Source of the DNA: an uncultured Senegalimassilia sp.
Lineage (GTDB): Bacteria > Actinomycetota > Coriobacteriia > Coriobacteriales > Eggerthellaceae
Direction of reading: 5' to 3'
DNA length: 25,815 nucleotides
Assembly: GCF_934630535.1 (NCBI RefSeq)
Contig: NZ_CAKTVU010000022.1
Location: 1-25,815, forward strand
In this document: positions 15,019 through 22,153 of the stretch, piece after piece
Layout of the letters: the number at the start of each line of letters is the position of its first letter
Numbering within the stretch: the first letter of the stretch is position 1
Notes under the pieces: generated by a model
What the model saw: only the letters and a program-made list of their open reading frames with translations
Told to the model about the DNA's origin: nothing
The model's database searches: none
Made by a program: the position numbers and the translations under genes

Positions 15019-15260
15019 TGGCGACCTCGTGTCATCGGCGGGTGGGCGCATCGGGAATATGCGTGGGCTTGCTAGCAGTTTGACGCCGTCGTCTTGCAAA
15101 ACCCTTGCCGGGGTCTTGCAAGAAGAGGCTGCGAACCTTGCGGGAATGGCGTCGGTTTAGCGGAAGCGCAGCGGAGGTTTGCCGTGCGGTTGCCGGGCTG
15201 CGGCGGGAATCGAGGCGGGCCGTGGCGACCGTCGGCACGGGTTGCGGCGGGCGTCGAAGA

Positions 15261-15280
15261 ATCATCTGGGCGGTTTTGAA
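15261..15280 (-). repeat. Short copy of the repeat core
   Basis: ATCATCTGGGCGGTTTTGAA. The reverse strand reads AAAACCGCCCAGAT, matching the start of copies A and C. Confidence 0.5.
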
Positions 15281-15375
15281 GCCACGATTGCGAGTGCGGT
15301 TGCTGACAGTTTCTAAAACCCCAGGTCATAGGCTTGCCAGTTTGCTGTCCCAAACATTTTGTCAGAGGATGCGAA

Positions 15376-15448
15376 GGAAAAACCGCCCAGAACTCCGGGC
15401 GGATGTCAAAAACGGGGGCCAAAAACTGCAAAACCATCCAGAACTCGG
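15376..15448 (+). repeat. About 73-bp interspersed repeat, copy C
   Basis: Two tandem half units, AAAACCGCCCAGAACTC and AAAACCATCCAGAACTC, about 50 bases apart, separated by GGATGTCAAA and GGGGGCC. This is the inverted counterpart of 13401-13473. A further core fragment (CCGCCCAGAACGC) is at about 15528-15540. Confidence 0.75.
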
Positions 15449-15484
15449 GGGAGGTGTGAAGAACGGCGAACATGAAAGGACCCC

Positions 15485-15507
15485 AGGCAGAGAAAGGCAG
15501 AGAAAGG
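15485..15507 (+). repeat. 10-bp tandem repeat, 2.3 copies
   Basis: AGGCAGAGAA twice, followed by AGG. Confidence 0.7.
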
Positions 15508-15908
15508 TGTGGCTGGATGCGACGGATATCCGCCCAGAACGCTAAGGCCGTTAGGGCGGTGAGGGATGGCTGCGTTCAGGGTGGGTCGGGCGGTGCTGCG
15601 GGCTAAGAAATACGGGTATGGCGGTCAGCGTTGGCGACGCGATGGGATCGGCGGCTGGCGGCAGGCGGGCTTGCCGCGCGGTGCTGTCGGCGGCGAATCG
15701 GCACGATGGATTGCCATGGGGATTCGTCGTTCGGCGCGCGGCGGCCCGGCGCAGGGAATCGACGACGCGGCGCGGCGGTCCGGTGCAGGGAACCGGTCGG
15801 CGCTGGCGGCGCAGCAGGCGAGCAGGCGAGTGGTGGCGGCTTGCTCGCCGCAATCGTGCAGTCCGTGTGAAAATCGCGGAGTAACCCCAGATGGGCACAC
15901 ATGCCCCA

Positions 15909-15938
15909 TTGACTTCGAAGCGGCTGAAACCGTAGACT
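15909..15938 (+). promoter_or_regulatory. Likely rplM-rpsI promoter
   Basis: TTGACT (15909-15914), an 18-base spacer, then TAGACT (15933-15938) running into ATAAAA. It lies about 180 bases upstream of rplM, leaving a long structured leader. Confidence 0.6.
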
Positions 15939-16071
15939 ATAAAAGTTCGCTTTCAAAAGCCCCGTAAACGCAAGGTGGAGGCAGCGCCAAGAAGGGAAGT
16001 CCAGACCCGACGAAGCGCGCCGGCGTAGGAAACCGGCAGCAAACAGACTTGCACTTTTGAAAAACGACACC

Positions 16072-16094
16072 CTGTGCGCTGTGGTCGCACAGCG
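16072..16094 (+). promoter_or_regulatory. Structured rplM leader with overlapping hairpins
   Basis: Two mutually exclusive stems: CTGTGCG (16072-16078) with CGCACAG (16086-16092), or CGCTGTG (16077-16083) with CACAGCG (16088-16094) around a GTCG loop. They end about 16 bases before the GGAGG of rplM. Ribosomal protein operons are often autoregulated through such leaders. Confidence 0.45.
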
Positions 16095-16121
16095 TAACAG
16101 GAAGGACATGGAGGAAAAACA

Positions 16122-16556
16122 GTGAAGACGTATCACGCTAAGCCTCATGAAGTTGAGCGCAAATGGTACATCATCGACGCTGAGGATCAGGTCCTCGGCC
16201 GTGTTGCCACCAAGGCCGCTACCCTTCTGAAGGGCAAGCACAAGCCGCAGTACACGCCGCACGTGGACACCGGCGACTTCGTGATCATCGTCAACGCGGA
16301 CAAGGTTCGCGTGACCGGCACGAAGGAGCTGAACAAGGTCTACTACCATCACACCGGTCATCCGGGCGGACTGAAGTCTGAGACCTTCGCCGAGGCCATG
16401 GCCAAGCATCCCGAGCGCGTCATCGAGCATGCCGTCAAGGGCATGCTGCCGAAGAACACGCTGGGCCGCAAGCAGGGCATGAAGCTGAAGGTTTACGCTG
16501 GTGCCGAGCACCCGCATATGGCTCAGAAGCCGACCGAGATCAAGATGGAGGGCTAA
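16122..16556 (+). CDS. rplM: 50S ribosomal protein L13
   Basis: 144 residues, the usual length for L13, an early-assembling 23S rRNA-binding protein. The opening TYHAKPHEVERKWYIIDAED and VLGRVATKAATLLKGKHKP are family signatures, followed by DTGDFVIIVNADKVRVTG, YYHHTGHPGG and AVKGMLPKNTLGR. The start is GTG with GGAGG eight to nine bases upstream. It is followed after three bases by rpsI, the near-universal L13-S9 pair. Confidence 0.97.
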   Translation: MKTYHAKPHEVERKWYIIDAEDQVLGRVATKAATLLKGKHKPQYTPHVDTGDFVIIVNADKVRVTGTKELNKVYYHHTGHPGGLKSETFAEAMAKHPERVIEHAVKGMLPKNTLGRKQGMKLKVYAGAEHPHMAQKPTEIKMEG

Positions 16557-16559
16557 ACC

Positions 16560-16952
16560 ATGGCGAATGAAGCATTGTACTACGGCACCGGTCGTCGTAA
16601 GAACGCTGTCGCTCGCGTGCGCCTCGTTCCCGGCACCGGCAAGGTGACCGTCAACGGTCGCGATGGCAAGGAGTACTTCGGCCGCGAGGCTCTGCTCGAC
16701 TATGCCAAGACCCCGTTCAAGGTCACGGATACCCAGGATCACTTCGACGTGCTCGCCCGCATCGACGGCGGCGGCATCTCGGGTCAGGCCGGCGCTCTGC
16801 GTCACGGCATCTCCCGTGCCCTGCTGGCAGCTGGCGACTACCGCGCCGAGCTGAAGAAGGCTGGCTTCCTGACGCGCGACGCTCGTATGGTCGAGCGCAA
16901 GAAGTACGGTCTGAAGAAGGCCCGCAAGCGCCCGCAGTTCAGCAAGCGCTAA
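16560..16952 (+). CDS. rpsI: 30S ribosomal protein S9
   Basis: 130 residues. It begins with YYGTGRRKNAVARVRLVPGTG, the S9 signature, and has RIDGGGISGQAGALRHGISRAL and the basic tail KKARKRPQFSKR, whose final KR reaches the peptidyl-tRNA anticodon in the ribosome. The ribosome-binding site GGAGGG lies inside the end of rplM, so the two are translationally coupled. Confidence 0.97.
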   Translation: MANEALYYGTGRRKNAVARVRLVPGTGKVTVNGRDGKEYFGREALLDYAKTPFKVTDTQDHFDVLARIDGGGISGQAGALRHGISRALLAAGDYRAELKKAGFLTRDARMVERKKYGLKKARKRPQFSKR

Positions 16953-16995
16953 GGTTTGTTTTCATTGGCTGCGCCTCGCGTGGCCGTACAAGCCT

Positions 16996-17031
16996 GGAAA
17001 GCCCGTTCCGCGAAAGCGGGGCGGGCTTTCC
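16996..17031 (+). terminator. Terminator after rpsI
   Basis: GGAAAGCCCG-TT-CCGC, GAAA loop, GCGG-GG-CGGGCTTTCC: a 16-bp stem with wobble pairs. No long T run follows. Confidence 0.75.
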
Positions 17032-17140
17032 GCGTTGTTGGGGCGCAAAAGCCCTCGTTGCCCCGATTCTTCCGTAACGAAACGTTCCATATGCCGAAAA
17101 CTGCCGGAAACATAGCGCCGGTACCGTAAGTTACAGCAAG

Positions 17141-17208
17141 TTGACGTGCTGCTTGCCGGTGCAAGATGCTAAGCTACGAGAGTTGACAAACTCGCTAACC
17201 TGTAGCAT
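17141..17208 (+). promoter_or_regulatory. Upstream region of glutamine synthetase with promoter-like boxes and dyads
   Basis: It has TTGACG (17141) and TTGACA (17183), and -10-like TGC-TAAGCT (17167-17175) and TAGCAT (17203). Two small dyads, CTTGC-CGGT-GCAAG (17152-17165) and GAGTT-GACA-AACTC (17180-17193), overlap these boxes and could be nitrogen-control sites. No box pair has ideal spacing. Confidence 0.4.
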
Positions 17209-17262
17209 GCAGTGGCAAGGGAAGCGCGCGTCTGAAAGGTAACTATGAAGGAGCTCACGCCT

Positions 17263-19353
17263 ATGTCGAAAATTCCTGAAATCTACGGCTCGATGGTGTT
17301 CAACGAGCACACGATGCAGGAGCGACTGCCATCTGCAACGTATAAGGACTTGATGAAGACCATCAAGAAGGGCGAGCCTTTGAACCTTGAGGTCGCCAAC
17401 GTCGTCGCCCATGCCATGAAGGAATGGGCCATCGAAAAGGGCGCCACGCACTACACGCACTGGTTCCAGCCCCTTTCCGGTATCACCTCCGAGAAGCACG
17501 ACAGCTTCCTCGATCCCACCGGCGACGGTCGCGCCATCATGAGCTTCTCCGGCAAGGAGCTCATCCAGGGCGAGCCCGATGCCTCCAGCTTCCCGTCTGG
17601 CGGCCTTCGCGCCACGTTCGAGGCCCGCGGCTACACGGCATGGGACCCCACCAGCTACGCGTTCATCAAGGACGAGGTGCTGTGCATCCCCACCGCATTC
17701 TGCAGCTACACCGGCGAGGCGCTTGACAAGAAGACCCCGCTGCTGCGCTCCATGAGCGCCATCGACGAGCAGGCCAAGCGCGTGCTGGCGCTGTTTGGCG
17801 AGCATGTCGACCGCGTGGTCACCACCGTCGGCGCCGAGCAGGAGTACTTCCTGATCAGCGAGAAGGACTACGCGAAGCGCTCCGACCTCATCATGACGGG
17901 CCGCACGCTGTTCGGCTACTCCCCGCTGAAGGGCCAGGAGCTTGAAGAGCATTACTTCGGCGCCATCCGCCCCACGGTCAACGAGTTCATGAAGGAGCTG
18001 GACAGCGAGCTGTGGAAGCTGGGCGTGTCGGCGAAGACCAAGCACAACGAGGTCGCCCCCGCGCAGCATGAGCTGGCCCCGCTGTTCACCAACGGCAACC
18101 GCGCCATCGACGAGAACCTCCTGACCATGGAGAAGATGCGCCTGCTGGCAAGCCATTACGGCCTGGTGTGCCTGCAGCACGAGAAGCCGTTCGAGGGCAT
18201 CAACGGCTCCGGCAAGCACAACAACTGGTCCATCTCCGCCGGCAAGACTAACTTCCTGGATCCCGGCGAGACCCCCATGGACAACCTGCGCTTCCTGGTC
18301 TTCCTCACCGGCGTCATCCAGGCTGTCGACGACTACCAGGAGCTGCTGCGCATGACCGTTGCCTCTTGCGGCAACGATCACCGCTTGGGCGCCAACGAGG
18401 CCCCGCCGGCTATCGTGTCCATCTTCCTGGGCGATGAGCTGGGCGCCATCGTGGACGCGCTGGTGGACGACCATGAGTACACCTCTGCGGAAAAGGTGGC
18501 CGTTGACCTGGGCGTCGCGGTGCTGCCGAACTTCCTGAAGGACAACACCGACCGTAACCGCACCAGCCCCTTCGCCTTTACCGGCAACAAGTTCGAGTTC
18601 CGCATGCCTGGCTCCGCGGTGAACCTGGCCGACTGCAACATGGTGCTCAACACCGCCATGGCCAAGTCGCTGAAGGACTTCGCCGACGCCATGGAGGGCA
18701 AGTCCGGCGAGGAGTTCGAGTCCGCCGCCATCGCCTACATCAAGGATACGCTGAAGAAGCACCAGCGCATCATCTTCAACGGCAACGGTTACTCCGACGA
18801 GTGGCCCGCCGAGGCCGAGCGCCGTGGCCTGGCCAACAACCGCACCACCGCCGACGCGCTGCCGGCTTACGTCGCGGAGAAGAGCATCAAGCTGTTCGAG
18901 GAGTTCAACGTGCTCACCGAGGTGGAGGCTCGCAGCCGCTACGAGGTGAAGCTGGAGAAGTATACGAAGCTCATGAACATCGAGGTCCGTACGATGAAGC
19001 GCATGACGCGCCGTACGTTCCTGCCGGCCATCAACAAGTACGCCACGCTCGTTGCCAATGAGATCAACGAGATGAAGGCCGCTTGCGCCGGCATCGACAC
19101 CTCGGTGCAGGATCAGCTGCTCAACACGGTAGTCGACGGCATCAAGGAGATCAACGACGCTCTGAACGAGCTGCATGCCGCGCACCTGGCCGTCCGCGAC
19201 CTGACCGATGAGCAGGAGAAGGCCAACAAGTACGCGCACGAGATCGCCCCGATGATGGAGCGCCTGCGTGCGGGCGTCGACGCCATGGAGATCGTGGTCG
19301 CGCACGACCTGTGGCCCGTCCCCACGTACAACGACATCCTGTTCTACTGCTAG
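17263..19353 (+). CDS. Glutamine synthetase type III
   Basis: Forms glutamine from glutamate, ammonia and ATP. 696 residues, the large GSIII type (about 700) rather than the 450-residue GSI. Hallmarks are IYGSMVFNEHTM at the start, THWFQPLSG, the metal-binding GAEQEYFL, the ATP/glutamate segment KHNEVAPAQHELAP, the SGKHNNWSI box and the phosphate-site NRTSPFAFTGNKFEFRMPGS. The C-terminal 150 residues are the helical extension specific to GSIII. The start at ATG 17263 is served by AAGGAG nine bases upstream; ATG 17245 with AAAGG is the alternative. It is a single-gene unit closed by a strong terminator. Confidence 0.96.
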   Translation: MSKIPEIYGSMVFNEHTMQERLPSATYKDLMKTIKKGEPLNLEVANVVAHAMKEWAIEKGATHYTHWFQPLSGITSEKHDSFLDPTGDGRAIMSFSGKELIQGEPDASSFPSGGLRATFEARGYTAWDPTSYAFIKDEVLCIPTAFCSYTGEALDKKTPLLRSMSAIDEQAKRVLALFGEHVDRVVTTVGAEQEYFLISEKDYAKRSDLIMTGRTLFGYSPLKGQELEEHYFGAIRPTVNEFMKELDSELWKLGVSAKTKHNEVAPAQHELAPLFTNGNRAIDENLLTMEKMRLLASHYGLVCLQHEKPFEGINGSGKHNNWSISAGKTNFLDPGETPMDNLRFLVFLTGVIQAVDDYQELLRMTVASCGNDHRLGANEAPPAIVSIFLGDELGAIVDALVDDHEYTSAEKVAVDLGVAVLPNFLKDNTDRNRTSPFAFTGNKFEFRMPGSAVNLADCNMVLNTAMAKSLKDFADAMEGKSGEEFESAAIAYIKDTLKKHQRIIFNGNGYSDEWPAEAERRGLANNRTTADALPAYVAEKSIKLFEEFNVLTEVEARSRYEVKLEKYTKLMNIEVRTMKRMTRRTFLPAINKYATLVANEINEMKAACAGIDTSVQDQLLNTVVDGIKEINDALNELHAAHLAVRDLTDEQEKANKYAHEIAPMMERLRAGVDAMEIVVAHDLWPVPTYNDILFYC

Positions 19354-19377
19354 TAAACGGGATTCATCCGGAATGAG

Positions 19378-19406
19378 AAGGAAGCCGCCCTCGGGCGGCT
19401 TCCTTT
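19378..19406 (+). terminator. Rho-independent terminator after glutamine synthetase
   Basis: AAGGAAGCCGCC, CTCG loop, GGCGGCTTCCTT, then a run of T. Confidence 0.9.
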
Positions 19407-19480
19407 TTGCGTTCTGGGTTGAGGAACGGGGCGCGTGCGCAAATGTGCCCCCGAGACGCTCGTAATCAGCCTCGTTCGCC

Positions 19481-19927
19481 TTACAGTTGATCGGTGTCCA
19501 GCCAGATGGTGAAGGGGCCGTCGTTGACCAGGCTGACCTGCATCATGGCGCCGAAGCGGCCGGTTTCCACGTGCGGCACGTCTTGGCGGGCGCGCTCGAC
19601 GAACTGCTCGTAAAGCTGCTCGGCCTGGTCGGGTGCGCCGGCGCCGGTGAACGAGGGTCGGTTGCCCTTCTTGCAGTTGGCGTACAGAGTGAACTGCGAC
19701 ACGATGAGCACTTGGCCGTCCACGTCGGCAAGCGAGCGGTTCGTCTTGCCGTTCTCGTCCTCGAAGATGCGCAGCTTGAAGATCTTGCCCCACAGTCGCT
19801 CGATCTGCTCGGGGCCGTCGTCCGCTCCCACGCCCAGCAAGATCAGGTACCCGCGTTCGCACGAGCCCACCGTTTCGCCATCGATATCCACCTGCGCATG
19901 CGTCACACGCTGCACCAAAGCCCGCAT
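19481..19927 (-). CDS. dtd: D-aminoacyl-tRNA deacylase
   Basis: Hydrolyses D-amino acids (and Gly-tRNA(Ala)) from mischarged tRNA. 148 residues, the standard length. It opens MRALVQRV, has LLGVGADD and the two family signatures SQFTLYA (catalytic-pocket Thr) and the cross-subunit Gly-cisPro motif in NDGPFTIWLDT. The ATG follows GGAAGGGGG on the reverse strand. It is separate from its neighbours: convergent with glutamine synthetase, and downstream of the repeat-bearing gap. Confidence 0.95.
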   Translation of the reverse strand: MRALVQRVTHAQVDIDGETVGSCERGYLILLGVGADDGPEQIERLWGKIFKLRIFEDENGKTNRSLADVDGQVLIVSQFTLYANCKKGNRPSFTGAGAPDQAEQLYEQFVERARQDVPHVETGRFGAMMQVSLVNDGPFTIWLDTDQL

Positions 19928-20002
19928 AAGGCCCCCTTCCTAAATGTTTGCTCACCAGCATAACGCATCAAAGGGTCCCGAGGCCCCGCCGCCGGACACC
20001 TC

Positions 20003-20026
20003 GGGGACGTAGCACTATCTGTCAGG
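20003..20026 (+). repeat. Repeat copy 1 (GACGTAGC-type)
   Basis: GGACGTAGCACTATCTGTCA with GG on either side. It matches copy 2 except for a few bases, and the match continues into TTTGCGGTTGCG versus ATTGCGATTGCG. Confidence 0.7.
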
Positions 20027-20080
20027 TTTGCGGTTGCGCGGAAGCTCGGCTCGGGTTCGTCCTGCCGACTCTTGTGGTGG

Positions 20081-20238
20081 GGACGCTTGGTGACGTAGCG
20101 TTATCTGTCCGGATTGCGATTGCGGGGGAGCGTGAATCGGCTTCGCCCCTGCTGCGCTTCCGGCCGGCGGCCATCGTTTCGCGGCGGGAAACCCGGACAG
20201 ATAACGCTACGTCCCCCGAAGCGTCACCCCAAGCGTCC
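20081..20238. repeat. Long inverted repeat (copies 2 and 3)
   Basis: A perfect 21-bp arm at 20092-20112 (core GACGTAGCGTTATCTGTCC) faces 20193-20213 across 80 bases. The outer 10-bp arms GGACGCTTGG (20081-20090) and CCAAGCGTCC (20229-20238) also pair, with a 15-base extra segment on the right side. It lies between the luxR-type gene end and dtd; no gene is seen in 19928-20281. Confidence 0.75.
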
Positions 20239-20281
20239 GACATCGTCGTCGCTGCGGGACGCGGGCTCTTTGCCCGTCCCG

Positions 20282-21796
20282 CTACGCCTTCTCCTCTTGG
20301 ATCAGGTCGATCATCTCTTGGCCTGAATGCACGCCGAGCTTTTGATAGATGTGCTGGCGGTGGGTGCTCACGGTGCTCTTCGATAGGCACAGCTCCTCTT
20401 GCACGTAGGGCAGGTTGCGGCCTTTTGCGAACATGATCATGATCTCGCCCTCTCGTTCGGTCAGGCCGTAGCGCTCGATGACGGCGCGGCAGCGATCTTG
20501 GAAACGCTGTTTGCGGTCGGTCGGCATGATGCTGAGCGCCCGGGCAAGCGCGTTCTCCGTGAACACGAAGTTGTTCACGACCACGATGAGCAGCACGCAG
20601 GTGCACGCGGCGGTGAACGCGCCGGAGACGTCGAGTCCGATGCCGTACCACAGCCATCGTCCGACCAGCATTCCCATAAGCGGCCCGGCGCACCATGCGG
20701 CCCGGATAAGCCCGAACGCGAACAGACACGAGGTTTGATAGCGGCGGCACAAACCGGCGATGAGAATCCACATGCCCATGCCCAAGCATTGGAACGCGCC
20801 GACGTCGATCGCCAACGGCAGGTAGGCGGGCACGTTGGGGAACAGCATCGGTGCAGGCAAGAGCAGCGCGCCGACAAGCAGGAACGTGGTGATGAGCCGG
20901 TAGCATGCCTCGGGGCCGCGGATGCCCTTCGAGGTGATGAGCACAAGCGCCACGCCGATGGACCCGATTGCGGTGAGCGTGGTGATGCAGCCCTGCGCGA
21001 TGGCGTAGGGCGTCACGTCGCTGCTGGCGAACTGCCCCATTTGCACGTATAGCGTTCGCGACAGCTCATAGGACACGCCGCATACGAGCATGGTCGAGCC
21101 GAGCGCGCAGATCAGGCTAAGCAGCTGGCGGCGATCGGCGGGGTCTTCCGGATCGGCTTGGCGCGGCAGCGCGTTGGCCTGCTTCTTGTCGATCTGCAAG
21201 CTGGAGACCCCGTAGAACAGAAACGCCGCAGCCACCGGGCCCATGCTGGCGCAGAACAGCACGGACTCGAAGCGTCCGAAGAACAGGAAGGCGAAGAAAA
21301 GCACGGTGGATGCCAGGTACCCGATGGCGATGGCTGCGGCCGATTGCTTGAGCGACAGCACGCCCAACACCGCGCCGAAGTTCATGAGAAACAGCGCGGA
21401 GAACACGCCGGTTCCTATTCCGTACGCGGTGACGAGGGCCATGCCTACCGTTCCCTCTTCGCCCGCGCCGAGCACCAGCAGCGTGCAAATGGCTAGGCCG
21501 GTGGGGAACAGATAGCGCGCCGGCACCGAGCCCAGCAGCCGATCGAACTGTTTGTGGAAGATGCCGCAGAGCGCCAGCGTCACAGTGGTGGCGATGATGG
21601 ACAGCAGGTACGCCTGGTCGAGGATGCCCTCGTAATGCGGAAGCCCCGCGTAGAGGTTCATGCTCTGAAACGCCATAAGCGGCCATGCCAGCGTGCATCC
21701 CAGCGCCACGCCGATGCCGATGATGGCGGGCGTGAGAAGCCCAGCGGCCTGACTCCGCGTTCCCTTGTCGCGCTTACTCGTCTTCAAGTTCCCCAA
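20282..21796 (-). CDS. LuxR-family regulator with N-terminal multi-helix membrane domain
   Basis: 504 residues. About 435 residues form roughly twelve hydrophobic helices (such as AAGLLTPAIIGIGVALGCTLAW and IAIGYLASTVLFFAFLFFG). A C-terminal LuxR/GerE helix-turn-helix follows: LTEREGEIMIMFAKGRN, then YVQEELCLSKSTVSTHRQHIYQKLGV. This architecture is expanded in Eggerthella and relatives, usually next to molybdoenzyme operons, and is thought to sense substrates at the membrane. The start is a TTG with GGAGCAGG close upstream; TATAAT on the reverse strand (21834-21839) is a likely -10. Divergent from the molybdopterin oxidoreductase genes, it is the obvious candidate regulator of them (inference). 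Confidence 0.9.
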   Translation of the reverse strand: MGNLKTSKRDKGTRSQAAGLLTPAIIGIGVALGCTLAWPLMAFQSMNLYAGLPHYEGILDQAYLLSIIATTVTLALCGIFHKQFDRLLGSVPARYLFPTGLAICTLLVLGAGEEGTVGMALVTAYGIGTGVFSALFLMNFGAVLGVLSLKQSAAAIAIGYLASTVLFFAFLFFGRFESVLFCASMGPVAAAFLFYGVSSLQIDKKQANALPRQADPEDPADRRQLLSLICALGSTMLVCGVSYELSRTLYVQMGQFASSDVTPYAIAQGCITTLTAIGSIGVALVLITSKGIRGPEACYRLITTFLLVGALLLPAPMLFPNVPAYLPLAIDVGAFQCLGMGMWILIAGLCRRYQTSCLFAFGLIRAAWCAGPLMGMLVGRWLWYGIGLDVSGAFTAACTCVLLIVVVNNFVFTENALARALSIMPTDRKQRFQDRCRAVIERYGLTEREGEIMIMFAKGRNLPYVQEELCLSKSTVSTHRQHIYQKLGVHSGQEMIDLIQEEKA

Positions 21797-21833
21797 AACC
21801 TGCTCCCCCGGTAACCCATATCAACTTGGTTTC

Positions 21834-21977
21834 ATTATACGAATGCTCGACGGTTCGAGGGCGTTTGTCGGAGCCTCGATTTCGTTATTCCGCAAAACCC
21901 CCAGGTCAAACGACTCATGCATATCGCACGATATTGCGAAATCGGCTCTCGTGCCCGATTTCGCAGCCCTATCGCAC
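21834..21977. promoter_or_regulatory. Divergent control region between luxR-type gene and molybdoenzyme operon
   Basis: It holds a perfect reverse-strand TATAAT (21834-21839); the palindrome ATATCG-CA-CGATAT (21921-21934); a perfect 11-bp inverted repeat TGCGAAATCGG/CCGATTTCGCA (21935-21945 and 21955-21965); and a direct repeat TATCGCAC (21922-21929 and 21970-21977). The cluster is about 190 bases before the operon start, and I infer that it is the binding region of the adjacent regulator. Confidence 0.6.
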
Positions 21978-22153
21978 CCGCTATCTTCGGATTCGTTGTG
22001 AAAACGCAAGGGCTGAGCGGAACACGTCGGCGGCAATGCGGACGAAGTCGCTTGATGCTCGGGGGAAGCGCCCGAGGGAGCGTTTTCCTCCCCGCGATGC
22101 GATGCCGCTGCAGCGTGTTCGCGGGAGCAAGAGGACGAGAGAAGGAGGAGAGC

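Larger units (their letters stand above)
15019..15908. other. Gene-free region with repeats and GC-rich low-complexity DNA
   Basis: I find no credible gene. Near the left end is an imperfect hairpin (CTTGCAA at 15093 with TTGCAAG at 15116) just upstream of the endonuclease-like gene. Repeat copies lie at 15261-15448, a short tandem repeat at 15485, and a GTCGGC/GGCGG-rich tract at 15580-15850 that mirrors the one near 13020-13320. Confidence 0.6.

Noticed and set aside
13401..15448. CRISPR array as an explanation of the repeats
   Set aside because: Copies are few, diverged, in both orientations and irregularly spaced, with no cas genes.
17131..19305. A 724-residue reverse open frame opposite glutamine synthetase
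   Set aside because: Low-complexity composition typical of an antisense shadow, with no recognisable domains.
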